Positions 7,646 through 16,733 of a stretch of 64,000 nt of DNA are shown one piece after another (the first letter of the stretch is position 1; each line of letters opens with the position of its first letter). Origin of the DNA: Microbacterium oxydans (GTDB lineage: Bacteria; Actinomycetota; Actinomycetes; Actinomycetales; Microbacteriaceae). The notes beneath the pieces are model-generated. The model saw only the letters and a list, made by a program, of their open reading frames with translations, ran no database searches and was not told where the DNA came from. Both the position numbers and the translations under genes were made by a program. The DNA lies in contig NZ_FMIR01000018.1 in NCBI RefSeq assembly GCF_900095745.1, positions 1 to 64,000 of the forward strand, written 5' to 3'.

Positions 7646-9730
7646 ATGACCGAGATCCTCCCCAGCTATCTGCAGGGATCCTGGTGGTCGCCGGATGCCG
7701 ACGCCGAGGCGATCGAGGTGCGCGACGCCTCGACGGGCGAGATCGTCGCCCGCGTCTCGACCGACGGCATCGACCTCGCGGCAGCTCTCGCCTACGCCCG
7801 CACCGCGGGGCAGGCGTCGCTCGGCGAACTCACGTTCCACCAGCGCGCGGTGCGCCTCAAGCAGCTGGCGCTCGCGCTCACGGAGCGCAAGGCCGAGCTG
7901 TATGAGATCTCGAGCCGCACGGGCGCGACCGCGCAGGACTCGTGGGTCGACATCGACGGCGGCATCGGGGTGCTGTTCGCGTACTCCAGCAAGGGCAGGC
8001 GAGAGCTGCCGAATGCGAAGGTCTACGTCGACGGCGCGGTGGAGAACCTGTCCAGGGACGGCTCCTTCCTCGGGCGCCACATCTACACCCGGCTCCCCGG
8101 CGTCGCGGTGCAGATCAACGCCTTCAACTTCCCGGTCTGGGGCTCGCTGGAGAAGTTCGCGCCCGCTTTCCTGGCGGGTGTGCCGACCGTCGTGAAGCCC
8201 GCGACCCCGACCGGGTACCTCGCCGAGGCGATGGTGCGGATCATGGTCGAGTCCGGCCTGCTGCCCGAGGGCTCGCTGCAGCTCGTCTCGGGCAGTGTTC
8301 CCGGTCTCTTCGACGAACTGCGGCTGGGCGATCTGGTGGCGTTCACCGGATCGGCGTCGACCGCCGAAGGGCTGCGCGCCCACGATGCGGTGCAGACCGG
8401 TGGTGTGCGCTTTACGAGCGAGACCGACTCCATCAATGCGTCGATCCTGGGGACGGACGCCGTCTCGGGCACGCCCGAGTTCGACGCGTACATCAAGCAG
8501 CTCGTCGCCGAGATGACCAGCAAGGCCGGACAGAAGTGCACGGCGATCCGACGCGCGATCGTGCCGGTCGGTGCCGTCGACGACGTGATCGGCGCGGTGC
8601 GGGCACGACTGTCCGAACGCATCGTGCTCGGCGACCCTCGGGCGGAGGGCGTCACGATGGGCCCGCTGGCCTCGACCGCCCAGCGCGACGAGGTGCTGCG
8701 CCAGGTGGCACGGCTGCAGGACGGCGGTGGCGAGCTGGTCATCGGCTCGGCCGATGCTCCAGACGTGCGGCACGGCGACGGAACGGAGGGGCCCGCTCCG
8801 GATGGCGCCTTCCTCGCGCCGATGCTGCTGCGTTTTTCCGACCCGCAGAGCGCGGCGGTCAACGAGATCGAGGCGTTCGGCCCGGTCTCGAGCATCGTCG
8901 GCTATCGCACCCTCGACGAAGCGAGCGCCCTGGTCGCCCGGGGCGGTGGCTCCCTGGTGACCAGCGTCGCCACGCACGACCCCGAAGTCGCCGTCGCGCT
9001 CGCCACGGACATGGCCGCCTACAACGGACGCGTGCTGTTCCTCGATCGCGACGACGCCCGCAGCTCCACGGGTCACGGCTCGCCGCTGCCGAACCTCGTG
9101 CACGGCGGCCCCGGCCGCGCCGGCGGTGGCGAGGAGCTCGGCGGCATCCGCGCGGTGCTGCACCACATGCAACGCACCGCGGTGCAGGGCTCCCCTGCGA
9201 TGCTGACCGCCCTCACCGGGGTCTGGCATCAGGGCACGGTGGCGCGTCCGTACCAGGAGAGCGGGGGTGTGCATCCCTTCCGCAAGTCGCTGGCCGAGCT
9301 GCGCATCGGCGACCAGGTCGCCAGCGGCTCCCGCACGGTGACGCTCGACGACATCGAGACGTTCGCGGCCTTCACCGGCGACACCTTCTACGCGCACATG
9401 GACGAGGCGTCCGCCGCCGCGAACCCGTTCTTCCCCGGTCGCGTCGCCCACGGGTACCTGCTCGTGTCGTGGGCCGCCGGCCTCTTCGTCGACCCCGCGC
9501 CCGGCCCCGTCCTCGCCAACTCGGGCCTGGAGAACCTGCGGTTCCTGACCCCGGTCTCGCCCGGCGACGAGATCCGCGTCGAGCTCACCGCCAAGCAGAT
9601 CACCCCGCGTGAGACGGACGAGTACGGCGAGGTGCGATGGGACTCGGTGCTGAAGAATCAGCGCGACGAGATCGTCGCCACGTACGACGTGCTCACCCTC
9701 GTCGCGAAGGAGCAGGACGCGGCGGCCTGA
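7646..9730 (+). CDS. paaZ: Bifunctional oxepin-CoA hydrolase / 3-oxo-5,6-dehydrosuberyl-CoA semialdehyde dehydrogenase
   Basis: 694 residues, two domains. Residues 1 to about 520 are an aldehyde dehydrogenase (INAFNFPVWGSLEKFAPA, catalytic Glu in TSETDSINASIL, catalytic Cys in AGQKCTAIRRAI); about 550-690 is a MaoC hotdog hydratase (GDTFYAHMDEASAAANPFF and FPGRVAHGYLL). This matches PaaZ, which opens the oxepin-CoA ring and oxidises the aldehyde. ATG 7646 is preferred because GAAGGGAA lies upstream; ATG 7631, overlapping the paaH stop, is in frame and would add five residues. Last gene of the operon; converges with paaR. Confidence 0.93.
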   Translation: MTEILPSYLQGSWWSPDADAEAIEVRDASTGEIVARVSTDGIDLAAALAYARTAGQASLGELTFHQRAVRLKQLALALTERKAELYEISSRTGATAQDSWVDIDGGIGVLFAYSSKGRRELPNAKVYVDGAVENLSRDGSFLGRHIYTRLPGVAVQINAFNFPVWGSLEKFAPAFLAGVPTVVKPATPTGYLAEAMVRIMVESGLLPEGSLQLVSGSVPGLFDELRLGDLVAFTGSASTAEGLRAHDAVQTGGVRFTSETDSINASILGTDAVSGTPEFDAYIKQLVAEMTSKAGQKCTAIRRAIVPVGAVDDVIGAVRARLSERIVLGDPRAEGVTMGPLASTAQRDEVLRQVARLQDGGGELVIGSADAPDVRHGDGTEGPAPDGAFLAPMLLRFSDPQSAAVNEIEAFGPVSSIVGYRTLDEASALVARGGGSLVTSVATHDPEVAVALATDMAAYNGRVLFLDRDDARSSTGHGSPLPNLVHGGPGRAGGGEELGGIRAVLHHMQRTAVQGSPAMLTALTGVWHQGTVARPYQESGGVHPFRKSLAELRIGDQVASGSRTVTLDDIETFAAFTGDTFYAHMDEASAAANPFFPGRVAHGYLLVSWAAGLFVDPAPGPVLANSGLENLRFLTPVSPGDEIRVELTAKQITPRETDEYGEVRWDSVLKNQRDEIVATYDVLTLVAKEQDAAA

Positions 9731-9752
9731 GTCGTCCCCGCTTGCGCGCCGG

Positions 9753-10397
9753 TCAGGAGACCGGGGCGCTCGCGGGATCGTCGACGCGCCGGCGCAGGCC
9801 GTCGAGGGCGATGGCGACGACGTCGTCGGCGAGACGGTCCGCGCCCTCGCGTCCGCCCGGTCGGTACCACTCCACGATCGAGTTGATCATGCCGAACGCC
9901 AGGCGGGCCACGACGCTGGCGTCCATATCGGCGCGCAGCGCGCCCTCGGACTGTGCTTCCGAGACGAGTGCGGTGATCCGGCGGTCGAATGCGCGACGGC
10001 GGGTGAGCGCTCGACGCTCGACATCGGTGTTCCCGCGCACCCGCAGCAGCAGCGTCACGGCGGGGAGCTGGTCGACGAGCACGTGCACGGCCCCGCGGAG
10101 GACGTGCTCGAGGCGGGTCACCGCATCGGTGTCCTCCCGGTCATCCGCAGCCGGCAGCGGGCTCTGCACCACGGCCTCGAGACCGCCGAGCGCGGCGTCG
10201 AGAGCGAGGTCGAGCATCTCGTCCTTCGATCCGAAGTGGTGGTAGATCGCCGACTTCGACAAGCCGAGCCGCTCGGCCAGCATGCCGATCGAAGTCGCGT
10301 CGTACCCGTACTCGTTGAACGCGGCGACGGCGACCGCGAGGATGCCCTGCTGGTCGTAACCGGGGCGGCCTCGTCGCGTGCTCTGCATCTCGGACAT
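9753..10397 (-). CDS. paaR: TetR-family regulator, probable phenylacetate-pathway repressor PaaR
   Basis: 214 residues. N-terminal TetR DNA-binding domain (GYDQQGILAVAVAAFNEYGYD, then MLAERLGLSKSAIYHHFGSK with the recognition helix) and an all-helical ligand domain. ATG 10397 is given; ATG 10388 (MQSTRRGRPG) has better spacing to GGGG and may be the true start. The frame extends upstream to 10484, but that would overlap paaI. Lies 52 bases downstream of paaI on the same strand, so paaI-paaR is probably an autoregulated operon behind the operator at 10934-10955. Members of this group commonly respond to phenylacetyl-CoA. Confidence 0.83.
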   Translation of the reverse strand: MSEMQSTRRGRPGYDQQGILAVAVAAFNEYGYDATSIGMLAERLGLSKSAIYHHFGSKDEMLDLALDAALGGLEAVVQSPLPAADDREDTDAVTRLEHVLRGAVHVLVDQLPAVTLLLRVRGNTDVERRALTRRRAFDRRITALVSEAQSEGALRADMDASVVARLAFGMINSIVEWYRPGGREGADRLADDVVAIALDGLRRRVDDPASAPVS

Positions 10398-10449
10398 CCC
10401 CACAGTCTCGCATCGGATCACGCTGTCGGCCGGGAGCGGCAGCGCGAGA

Positions 10450-10878
10450 TCAGAAGGTCTGGTCGGTGGTGCGCGAGCGCCCACGGAACTCCGCGACAGG
10501 ATCGCCGAGTTCGTCGACGACGGTCACGTCGTAGATGCCGGAGCGGCCGGTGCGGGTGCGTCGCACGGCCGTCGCGGTCAGCGTCTGTCCGGAGACGGTC
10601 GACTTCAGGAACGAGATGTCGGCGCCGGCGGCCACCGTGACCCGGTCGTCCTCGTTGCAGGCGATCGCGAAGGCCGTGTCGGCCAGGGCGAAGACGAAGC
10701 CGCCGTGCGTGATGTGGAACCCGTTGGTCATGTCGTCGCGCACGCGCATCGAGACCACGGCGTGTCCGGGATCGTCGCGTTCCACGACGAGGCCCAGCGA
10801 GGCGGAGGCGCGGTCGCGCTCCATCATGGCGCGGTTGGGGCGCGCGGAGTCCGTGGCCTGCGGCGTCGCATCCGTCAT
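10450..10878 (-). CDS. paaI: Hydroxyphenylacetyl-CoA thioesterase PaaI
   Basis: 142 residues, single hotdog fold. The typical PaaI segment is present: NGFHITHGGFVFALADTAFA (catalytic Asp in the ALADTAF helix) and GADISFLKSTVSGQTLTA. AGGAGG precedes ATG 10878. PaaI rescues CoA by hydrolysing dead-end or surplus ring-hydroxylated phenylacetyl-CoA. It is divergent in function but on the opposite strand to the paaJFHZ operon, and carries the third PaaR-type palindrome 56 bases upstream of its start. Confidence 0.88.
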   Translation of the reverse strand: MTDATPQATDSARPNRAMMERDRASASLGLVVERDDPGHAVVSMRVRDDMTNGFHITHGGFVFALADTAFAIACNEDDRVTVAAGADISFLKSTVSGQTLTATAVRRTRTGRSGIYDVTVVDELGDPVAEFRGRSRTTDQTF

Positions 10879-10933
10879 CGTCGACCTCCTCGTCGCGCGG
10901 ATGCCACCGCAGCAGCGCCCGACAGGCCCATAC

Positions 10934-10955
10934 TAACTGACCGCTCGGTCGGTAA
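10934..10955. promoter_or_regulatory. PaaR-type operator in front of paaI-paaR
   Basis: Read on the minus strand: TTACCGACCGAGCGGTCAGTTA, a variant of the palindromes at 4741 and 20210 (same TTACC left end, CGGTCAGT right block, 22-bp length; core CGAGCG instead of CGATCG and TTA instead of TAA at the end). It lies 56 bases upstream of paaI. The weaker symmetry could set a different repression level for the regulator's own operon. Confidence 0.72.
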
Positions 10956-10991
10956 AGAAGGCCTGTACGGGGGCGGCGACCTGCGCGAAGC

Positions 10992-12287
10992 TCAGCCGAA
11001 GATCAGCGGCTTTGCGAGCGTGGCGTCGTCGACCGTGATGCCGGTGATCACCGCGGCGGGGTCTGCCGTCGAGTCGCGATCCAGGCGGAACCGCATGACG
11101 ACCCCCTCGCGGCTGGACCACTCGTAGAAGTACTCGCCCGACGAGATGATGCGCAGTGCCGTCCCCTCGGGGAAGGCAGCTGCCGCGGCGCTGACCGGAT
11201 CTCCGATTCGCACACCACCGGCGGACGGAAGCGACGCGCCCTCATGAGTCGGCTCGCCCGCGACGTTCCCGACGCCGACGGACACGGCGGAGACGACGCT
11301 CGTGCCCTCCTGCGTCCAGAGCAGCAGCGAGGCCGAGTCATCGGGCGAGGTCAGACGCGTCGTCCCACCCACCCACTCGGGCTTGTCGACCCGAGCTCCG
11401 GGGACCGCGGCGATCGCCTCATCGAGCTCGACGCCCAGGCGCACGGGGCCGACCCCCGCCGTCGTGATCTCCCACTCGCTCCAGGGCGCCGCAGGGTCAG
11501 CTGCGGGGACGTCCACCGGAACCGGCGGGTTCTCCGTCAGCTCGTCGATCAGCTTCGCCCTCGCCTCGCTCGCGCGATCGCGCAGCTGGTCTGCAGCGGC
11601 CTCGGTGTCGAACGCGGGTTCCCCCGTGAAGGGCTGCCACATCTCGACGACCACGTTTCCAACCGAGGAGTAGGTCTTGTAGAGGGAGTGACCGTCGCCG
11701 CCCGGGTAGGTGAGGATCAGGGATCCGGCGATGGCGCGGACGCCCCCGTCGCCCTCTGCCGTCGACGAGGCGAAGGAAGAAGGCGCCCCGCCGAAGGTGA
11801 ACTCACCGCACTGCTCCGCGGCTTGGGCGTACTGGTCCATGCGCGCCGTGGCGGCCGCTTCATCGGCGAACTGCATCACGTGGAGCCAGCCGTCTCGCCC
11901 TGCGGAAACGGTCGTCGTCCACGTGACGGACCGTGCACCGATGGAGCCCAGCGAGGCTTCGGCGTAGACCGCGTTGCAGATGGTGGGATCCGGCTCGTAG
12001 CCGCCCCCGTCGGACACCTGGATCAAGGAGGGCACCGCCGGGCTGACATCACCCACATCGGGAAGCAGGCCGGAGATCTCCTCGGCGCTCAGCAGGAACC
12101 AGTCCAGCTCGTCGCCGACGAAGGCGATCGGTCCGGCGTACGGATCGGGAGCCGGGGATTCCGGCGCGGCCGTGGGCTGGGGGGTGGGCGTGGACTGCGG
12201 AGTCGGAGCGCACCCGGAAAGAGCCACCAACGCCCCGACCGCGACCACACCGATCAGGCCCCGCACGAACGTCCTCGCCTGCGACAT
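10992..12287 (-). CDS. Lipoprotein with PknH-like extracellular sensor domain
   Basis: 431 residues. Signal peptide with lipobox VALVALSGCAPTPQSTP, so the Cys is lipidated after cleavage; a Pro/Thr-rich spacer follows. Residues about 50-200 resemble the PknH-like extracellular domain found in mycobacterial kinases and lipoproteins (LLSAEEISGLLPDVGDV, ICNAVYAEASLG, GWLHVMQFADEAAATARMD, AAEQCGEF; paired Cys). A second part (about 240-431) has no family I recognise. ATG 12287 is chosen because the signal peptide starts there; the frame runs further upstream to 12419 without a plausible N-terminus. Ligand and function unknown. Confidence 0.72.
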   Translation of the reverse strand: MSQARTFVRGLIGVVAVGALVALSGCAPTPQSTPTPQPTAAPESPAPDPYAGPIAFVGDELDWFLLSAEEISGLLPDVGDVSPAVPSLIQVSDGGGYEPDPTICNAVYAEASLGSIGARSVTWTTTVSAGRDGWLHVMQFADEAAATARMDQYAQAAEQCGEFTFGGAPSSFASSTAEGDGGVRAIAGSLILTYPGGDGHSLYKTYSSVGNVVVEMWQPFTGEPAFDTEAAADQLRDRASEARAKLIDELTENPPVPVDVPAADPAAPWSEWEITTAGVGPVRLGVELDEAIAAVPGARVDKPEWVGGTTRLTSPDDSASLLLWTQEGTSVVSAVSVGVGNVAGEPTHEGASLPSAGGVRIGDPVSAAAAAFPEGTALRIISSGEYFYEWSSREGVVMRFRLDRDSTADPAAVITGITVDDATLAKPLIFG

Positions 12288-12370
12288 GTCCCACTCCGAT
12301 CCACACTCGGCGCCGACGTCGGCGCCCCCCGTACAGCCGAGCCTAGAGCTTCGGCCCGGAGACACGAGGC

Positions 12371-12411
12371 GCATGCTCCATGTCGAGATCAGAATGAAAT
12401 TCTGAGCATGC
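12371..12411. terminator. Nested inverted repeat downstream of dhaM
   Basis: GCATGCTC at 12371-12378 pairs with GAGCATGC at 12404-12411, and inside it CAGAAT-GAA-ATTCTG forms a tight six-base stem at 12390-12404. It lies between the end of dhaM (12435) and the lipoprotein start (12287), so it could end the dha transcript. No T-tract follows; an operator role is possible. Confidence 0.4.
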
Positions 12412-12434
12412 CGAAGCACGCATATGCGACGCGA

Positions 12435-14942
12435 TCAGCGGGCAGCGGCACGCTGCAGAGCGGCGGCTCCCACGACCCTGGCCTCCTCCGCGGTGGCCGC
12501 CTGCAGCACAGCCTCGGCAGCATGGCGGCACTCGTCCTCGGTCACATCGCGGAGCGCCTCCGCGACTCGTCCGAGCGACCGCGGGGTCATCGAGAGCGAG
12601 GTCGCTCCCAGTCCCACGAGCACCGGAGCGAGGGCCGGGTCCCCACCTGCCTCGCCGCAGACTCCGACCGGTTTCCCGGCCGCACGCCCCGCCGCTCCGA
12701 CCATGCCGATCAGGCGCAGCACCGCGGGCTGCCACGGATCGTTCAGATCGCCCAGGTCGCTGAGCAGCCGATCGGCGGCGAGCGTGTACTGCGCGAGGTC
12801 GTTGGTTCCGAGGCTCACGAAGTCGACCACCTCGAACAGCTCGGCGGCGAGAAGTGCCGCCGACGGCGTCTCGATCATGATGCCGACGCTGCTGATCCCC
12901 GCCGCACGCGCGAGATCGGCGAACTCCCTGGCCTCGTCGACGGTGGCCACCATCGGGGCCATCACCTCGACCTCGGCCGACTCCGCGGTGGCGGCGAGCG
13001 CGAGTGCACGCAACTGGTCCGCGAGCAGCTCCGGCCGGCGGCGGGCGATCCGGAGCCCCCGCACGCCGAGCGCCGGATTGTCCTCGTCGTCGGAGTTCGC
13101 GAACGGGAGAGGCTTGTCGCTCCCCGCGTCCAGTGTGCGCACGACGACCTTGCGATCGGGGAATGCGGCCAGGACACCGCGGTAGGCGGTGGTCTGCTCC
13201 TCGACCGTCGGTGCTTCGGTCCGGTCGAGGAAGCAGAACTCGGTGCGGAACAGACCGATGCCCTCTGCTCGCGCTGCGGCAGCGTTCACCGCGTCCGGAG
13301 CACCGCCCACATTCGCCAGCAGCGCCACGCGGTGGCCGTCGGCGAGCCGCCCGGATCCGTCGAACTCGACGACGGTGGCGGCGGCCTGGGCGTCGGCGAC
13401 GCGGGATGCCGGCGGATCGACCTCGACCGTGCCGCGCCCGCCGTCGACGAGGAGCGTCGAGCCGACCGGGATGCCGACCGCGCCGGTAACGCCGACGACC
13501 GCGGGAAGACCGAGCGATCGCGCGATGATCGCGGTGTGCGAAGTCGGCCCGCCCTGCTCGGTGACGAGGGCGACGCAGTGCCCTCCAGCGAGGGCTGCGG
13601 TGTCGGCGGGCGCGAGGTCCGTCGCGACGAGCACGAACGGCTCCTCACGCTCGGGCACCCCGGGCATGTCGACCTGGAGTATCTCGGCGATGATCCGGTC
13701 GCGCACGTCACGGATGTCGGCGACGCGCTCCGCCATCCGGCCACCCAGCGCGGCCACGGCTTTCTCGTGGGCGGCCGCGGTCTCCCAGATCGCGCGCGCC
13801 GCACTGCGGCCCTTCGACCGGACGAGTGCCGTCGCCTCCGACACCAGCTCGGGGTCGGAGGCCAGCAGGCGAGACGCATCGAGGATCGCCCTGGTCTCCC
13901 CCGTCGCCTGCGACGTCCGCGCACGCAGCTGATCGGCCACGGCGACGGCGGCCCACTCGATCGCTGAGACCTCGGCGTCGCGGTCGGCCGAAGCGACGAC
14001 CGCGCCCGCTTCCGGCTCGCCGACCGCCGGTGCGAGATGCACAAGCGGTGCGGCCACCCGACCGGGACTGACGCCGCGGCCCTTCAGCACCGCGCCGGAC
14101 GCGATGACGGTCGGCGGGACGTCCGGGCGCGGGCCCGTCGATTCCGAACCCGCCGCAGCCGCCGTCGGCGCCGCGTCATCCGTCCCCTCCCCGAATCCGT
14201 CGTCGAACAGGGCGGACAGCTTGTCCAGCACCGCATCGGCTTCCGGGCCGCGCGCGACCAATTCCAGTTCGTCGCCCTGCCGAGCGCCGAGGATCAGGAG
14301 TCGCGAGAGGCTCGCGGCCGGCGCGTCAGGTCCGTCCGGAAGACGCCGCAGTCGCACATCCGCCCCCGCCGAAGCCTCGGCGATCAGGGCGGCGGGGCGC
14401 GCATGGATGCCGAGCGGATTCCGCACCCGCACCCGCCGGACGATCTCCTCGCCGACCGACCCGCCACCCCCTGCGGCGCTGCCGTCGGTGGACTCGGCGT
14501 CGGACGACGGCGCAGCGTCGTCAGGAACACCGAGCTGCCCGGTCTTCGCGCCGAGCGCAGCGGTCGCCTCCGCAGCGACCGCATCCAGTCCGCCCCCGGC
14601 CGCCGCCGACACGACCGCGGCGAGCAATCCCTCCACGAACGGAGCAGGCACGAGGCGCACGGGCACGTCGCTCACACGCAGCTCGAGTGCGAGCTCGGCG
14701 CTCAGCACGGCCGATCCGAGATCCATGAGGACGAGGACGCCGTCGCAGTCCGCCGCGAGTTCATCGATCGCTGCGGCCACCGCCACCGCATCCGTCCCGA
14801 GGATCGGTCTGCCGTCGCCGTCCACGCCCGCACCCGCCGCGACCTGCACGCGCACCCCTGCACCCTGCACCATCTGCAGGGCAAGCTCCAGTGCCGCCTC
14901 CCCGAGCCGTGCGCTGTGGGAGACGGCGACGATGCCGATCAT
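12435..14942 (-). CDS. dhaM: PTS-dependent dihydroxyacetone kinase phosphoryl donor DhaM fused to HPr and full-length enzyme I
   Basis: 835 residues in three parts. Residues 1-135: DhaM EIIA(Man)-type domain, phospho-His 9 in VAVSHSARLGE. About 165-250: HPr with phospho-His 180 in NPLGIHARPAA. About 280-835: enzyme I, phospho-His 469 in GGPTSHTAIIARSLGLPAVVG and the C-terminal PEP-binding barrel (FRTEFCFLDRTEAPT, SLGTNDLAQYTLAADR, GVCGEAGGDP). The protein should take phosphate from PEP and pass it EI to HPr to DhaM to DhaL-ADP. The E. coli DhaM carries only a shortened EI part. Start overlaps dhaL by four bases. Confidence 0.92.
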   Translation of the reverse strand: MIGIVAVSHSARLGEAALELALQMVQGAGVRVQVAAGAGVDGDGRPILGTDAVAVAAAIDELAADCDGVLVLMDLGSAVLSAELALELRVSDVPVRLVPAPFVEGLLAAVVSAAAGGGLDAVAAEATAALGAKTGQLGVPDDAAPSSDAESTDGSAAGGGGSVGEEIVRRVRVRNPLGIHARPAALIAEASAGADVRLRRLPDGPDAPAASLSRLLILGARQGDELELVARGPEADAVLDKLSALFDDGFGEGTDDAAPTAAAAGSESTGPRPDVPPTVIASGAVLKGRGVSPGRVAAPLVHLAPAVGEPEAGAVVASADRDAEVSAIEWAAVAVADQLRARTSQATGETRAILDASRLLASDPELVSEATALVRSKGRSAARAIWETAAAHEKAVAALGGRMAERVADIRDVRDRIIAEILQVDMPGVPEREEPFVLVATDLAPADTAALAGGHCVALVTEQGGPTSHTAIIARSLGLPAVVGVTGAVGIPVGSTLLVDGGRGTVEVDPPASRVADAQAAATVVEFDGSGRLADGHRVALLANVGGAPDAVNAAAARAEGIGLFRTEFCFLDRTEAPTVEEQTTAYRGVLAAFPDRKVVVRTLDAGSDKPLPFANSDDEDNPALGVRGLRIARRRPELLADQLRALALAATAESAEVEVMAPMVATVDEAREFADLARAAGISSVGIMIETPSAALLAAELFEVVDFVSLGTNDLAQYTLAADRLLSDLGDLNDPWQPAVLRLIGMVGAAGRAAGKPVGVCGEAGGDPALAPVLVGLGATSLSMTPRSLGRVAEALRDVTEDECRHAAEAVLQAATAEEARVVGAAALQRAAAR

Positions 14943-15583
14943 CCGGCGCCGCCCTCCACGGCCGCAGCGAGCGTGTCGAACAGGATCGCCGTCGATGCGG
15001 CCCCCGGATCGAGGTGCCCGGCGCTGCGTTCGCCGAGATAGCTGGCCCTGCCCTTTCGAGCGACGAGCGGGAGTGTCGCGTCACGGCCGGCCGCCGCCGC
15101 ATCCGCTGCGGTCCGGGCGGCAACGGCGACGGACGCGCCACCGGCGAGCGCGGTGTCGAGCGCATCGACGGCCGGAGCCATCGCGTCGAACATCGTCTTG
15201 TCGCCCGACTCGGCCTTGCCTCGCGCCACGATGCCGTCGAGGCCCGCGCGCAGGGCGACCGCGAGCGCCGGCCCGTCGAGTTCGGGCACCGCACCGGCTG
15301 CCATCCCCATCCGCAGGAAGAACGTGCCGTAGAGCGGCCCGCTGGCTCCACCCACGGAACTCACCAGGGTCATCCCGACGGTCTTCAGCAGCTCATCGAC
15401 CGTGGCCGGGGTTCCTGCCGCGAGCTTCTCGCTCACCGCACCCATCCCGCGGGCCATGTTCGCGCCGTGGTCGGCGTCGCCGATCGCCGAGTCGAGTTCG
15501 GTGAGCCAGTCGCGCTTCTCCGTGACAGCCGCGCCGAAACGGGAGACCCAGTCGGCGAGCACAGCGGTGTCGACAGCCGCCAT
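14939..15583 (-). CDS. dhaL: Dihydroxyacetone kinase ADP-binding subunit DhaL
   Basis: 214 residues. Metal/ADP-binding motif ELDSAIGDADHGANMARGM, then SVGGASGPLYGTFFLRMG and ARKGRASYLGERSAGHLDPGA at the C-terminus, all typical of DhaL. ATG 15583 shares one base with the dhaK stop. DhaL holds a tightly bound ADP that is phosphorylated by DhaM and transfers phosphate to dihydroxyacetone held by DhaK. Confidence 0.93.
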   Translation of the reverse strand: MAAVDTAVLADWVSRFGAAVTEKRDWLTELDSAIGDADHGANMARGMGAVSEKLAAGTPATVDELLKTVGMTLVSSVGGASGPLYGTFFLRMGMAAGAVPELDGPALAVALRAGLDGIVARGKAESGDKTMFDAMAPAVDALDTALAGGASVAVAARTAADAAAAGRDATLPLVARKGRASYLGERSAGHLDPGAASTAILFDTLAAAVEGGAG

Positions 15584-16575
15584 CACGCACCCCACCGCAG
15601 GCCGGGGGTGTTCACCGGGGCATCCCATAGGCGCAGCAGCTCGTCGTCGGCCTTGAGCACCGTGACCGAGCAGCCCGCCATGTCGAGCGAGGTGATGTAG
15701 TTGCCGACCAGGTTCCGCGCGATCTGCACCCCGGACTTCTCGAGGATCGCCGCGACCTCGGCGTACATGAGGTACAGCTCGATCAGCGGTGTCGCCCCCA
15801 TGCCGTTGAGCATCACGATCGCCGGACCTGCCGCATCGATGTCGGCGAGGATCGGCTCCACCAGCTGCCGGGCGATGTCGGATGCCGGAGCGAGCGGTTC
15901 GCGATGACGACCCGGCTCACCGTGAATGCCGATGCCGATCTCCATCTGGTCGTCGGGGAGGTCGAACGTGGGCTTGCCCGCGGCGGGAACCGTGCAGCTG
16001 GTGAGCGCCATGCCCATCGAGCGGCCCTGGCCGTTGACATTCTTTGCCAGCTCCACGACGGCGGCGAGGTCACGCCCCTCCTCGGCGGCGGCTCCGAGGA
16101 TCTTCTCGAGCAACACCGTGAGTCCCACCCCTCGGCGACCGGCCGTGTACAGCGAATCCTGCACGGCGACGTCATCGTCCACGGTGATGCTGCCCACCTC
16201 GATCCCCTCCATGGAGGCGAGCTCGGCGGCCATCTCGAAGTTCAGCACGTCGCCGGTGTAGTTCTTCACGATGTGGAGCACACCGGCTCCACGGTCGACG
16301 GCCTTCGTGGCGACCTGGACGCGGTCGGGCGTCGGAGAGGTGAACACCTCGCCGGCGACGGCGGCATCCAACATCCCGGTGCCGACGAAGCCGCCGTGCA
16401 GGGGCTCGTGCCCCGAACCGCCGCCGGACACGATCGCGACCTTGCCCTGCGCCTTGGGCGTCGCCCGCGTGATGACGTGGTTCTCCAGGTCGACCGAAAG
16501 CTCCGGATGAGCGAGCGCGACCCCCTTCAGTGATTCGACGAGAACGTCCTCGGGGGCGTTGATGAGCTTCTTCAT
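15583..16575 (-). CDS. dhaK: Dihydroxyacetone kinase substrate-binding subunit DhaK
   Basis: 330 residues. His 56 in [15 protein letters not shown] and the covalent-substrate His 218 in [12 protein letters not shown] are at the same positions as in the E. coli enzyme. ATG 16575 follows AAAGGAG with good spacing; the frame continues far upstream without support. First gene of dhaKLM; makes dihydroxyacetone phosphate for glycolysis. Divergent from an IclR-type regulator, with palindromes between the two genes. The E. coli activator DhaR (enhancer-binding type) has no counterpart here. Confidence 0.94.
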   Translation of the reverse strand: MKKLINAPEDVLVESLKGVALAHPELSVDLENHVITRATPKAQGKVAIVSGGGSGHEPLHGGFVGTGMLDAAVAGEVFTSPTPDRVQVATKAVDRGAGVLHIVKNYTGDVLNFEMAAELASMEGIEVGSITVDDDVAVQDSLYTAGRRGVGLTVLLEKILGAAAEEGRDLAAVVELAKNVNGQGRSMGMALTSCTVPAAGKPTFDLPDDQMEIGIGIHGEPGRHREPLAPASDIARQLVEPILADIDAAGPAIVMLNGMGATPLIELYLMYAEVAAILEKSGVQIARNLVGNYITSLDMAGCSVTVLKADDELLRLWDAPVNTPGLRWGA

Positions 16576-16605
16576 CGTTCGATCTCCTTTGATCCTCGGG
16601 ACTTC

Positions 16606-16641
16606 TTTCGCGAAATCCGAAAGCAATTCGTTAATGTCGAA
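16606..16641. promoter_or_regulatory. Palindromes between dhaK and the IclR gene, probable operators
   Basis: TTTCGCGAAA at 16606-16615 is a perfect 10-bp palindrome, and TTCG-N7-CGAA at 16627-16641 is an inverted repeat with an AT-rich centre; a CGAA/TTCG pair continues at 16638-16649. The stretch is clearly richer in A and T than its surroundings and lies between divergent starts at 16575 and 16734. IclR proteins usually bind such short inverted repeats. Exact half-sites are inferred. Confidence 0.5.
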
Positions 16642-16733
16642 TATGTTCGGACCCTGCCGGGTTGTCAAGATCATCCTTAAGACCGGCACGGCATACGCAC
16701 CGGCTCGACGACGCACCGGAAGGAGGCTCCCCC

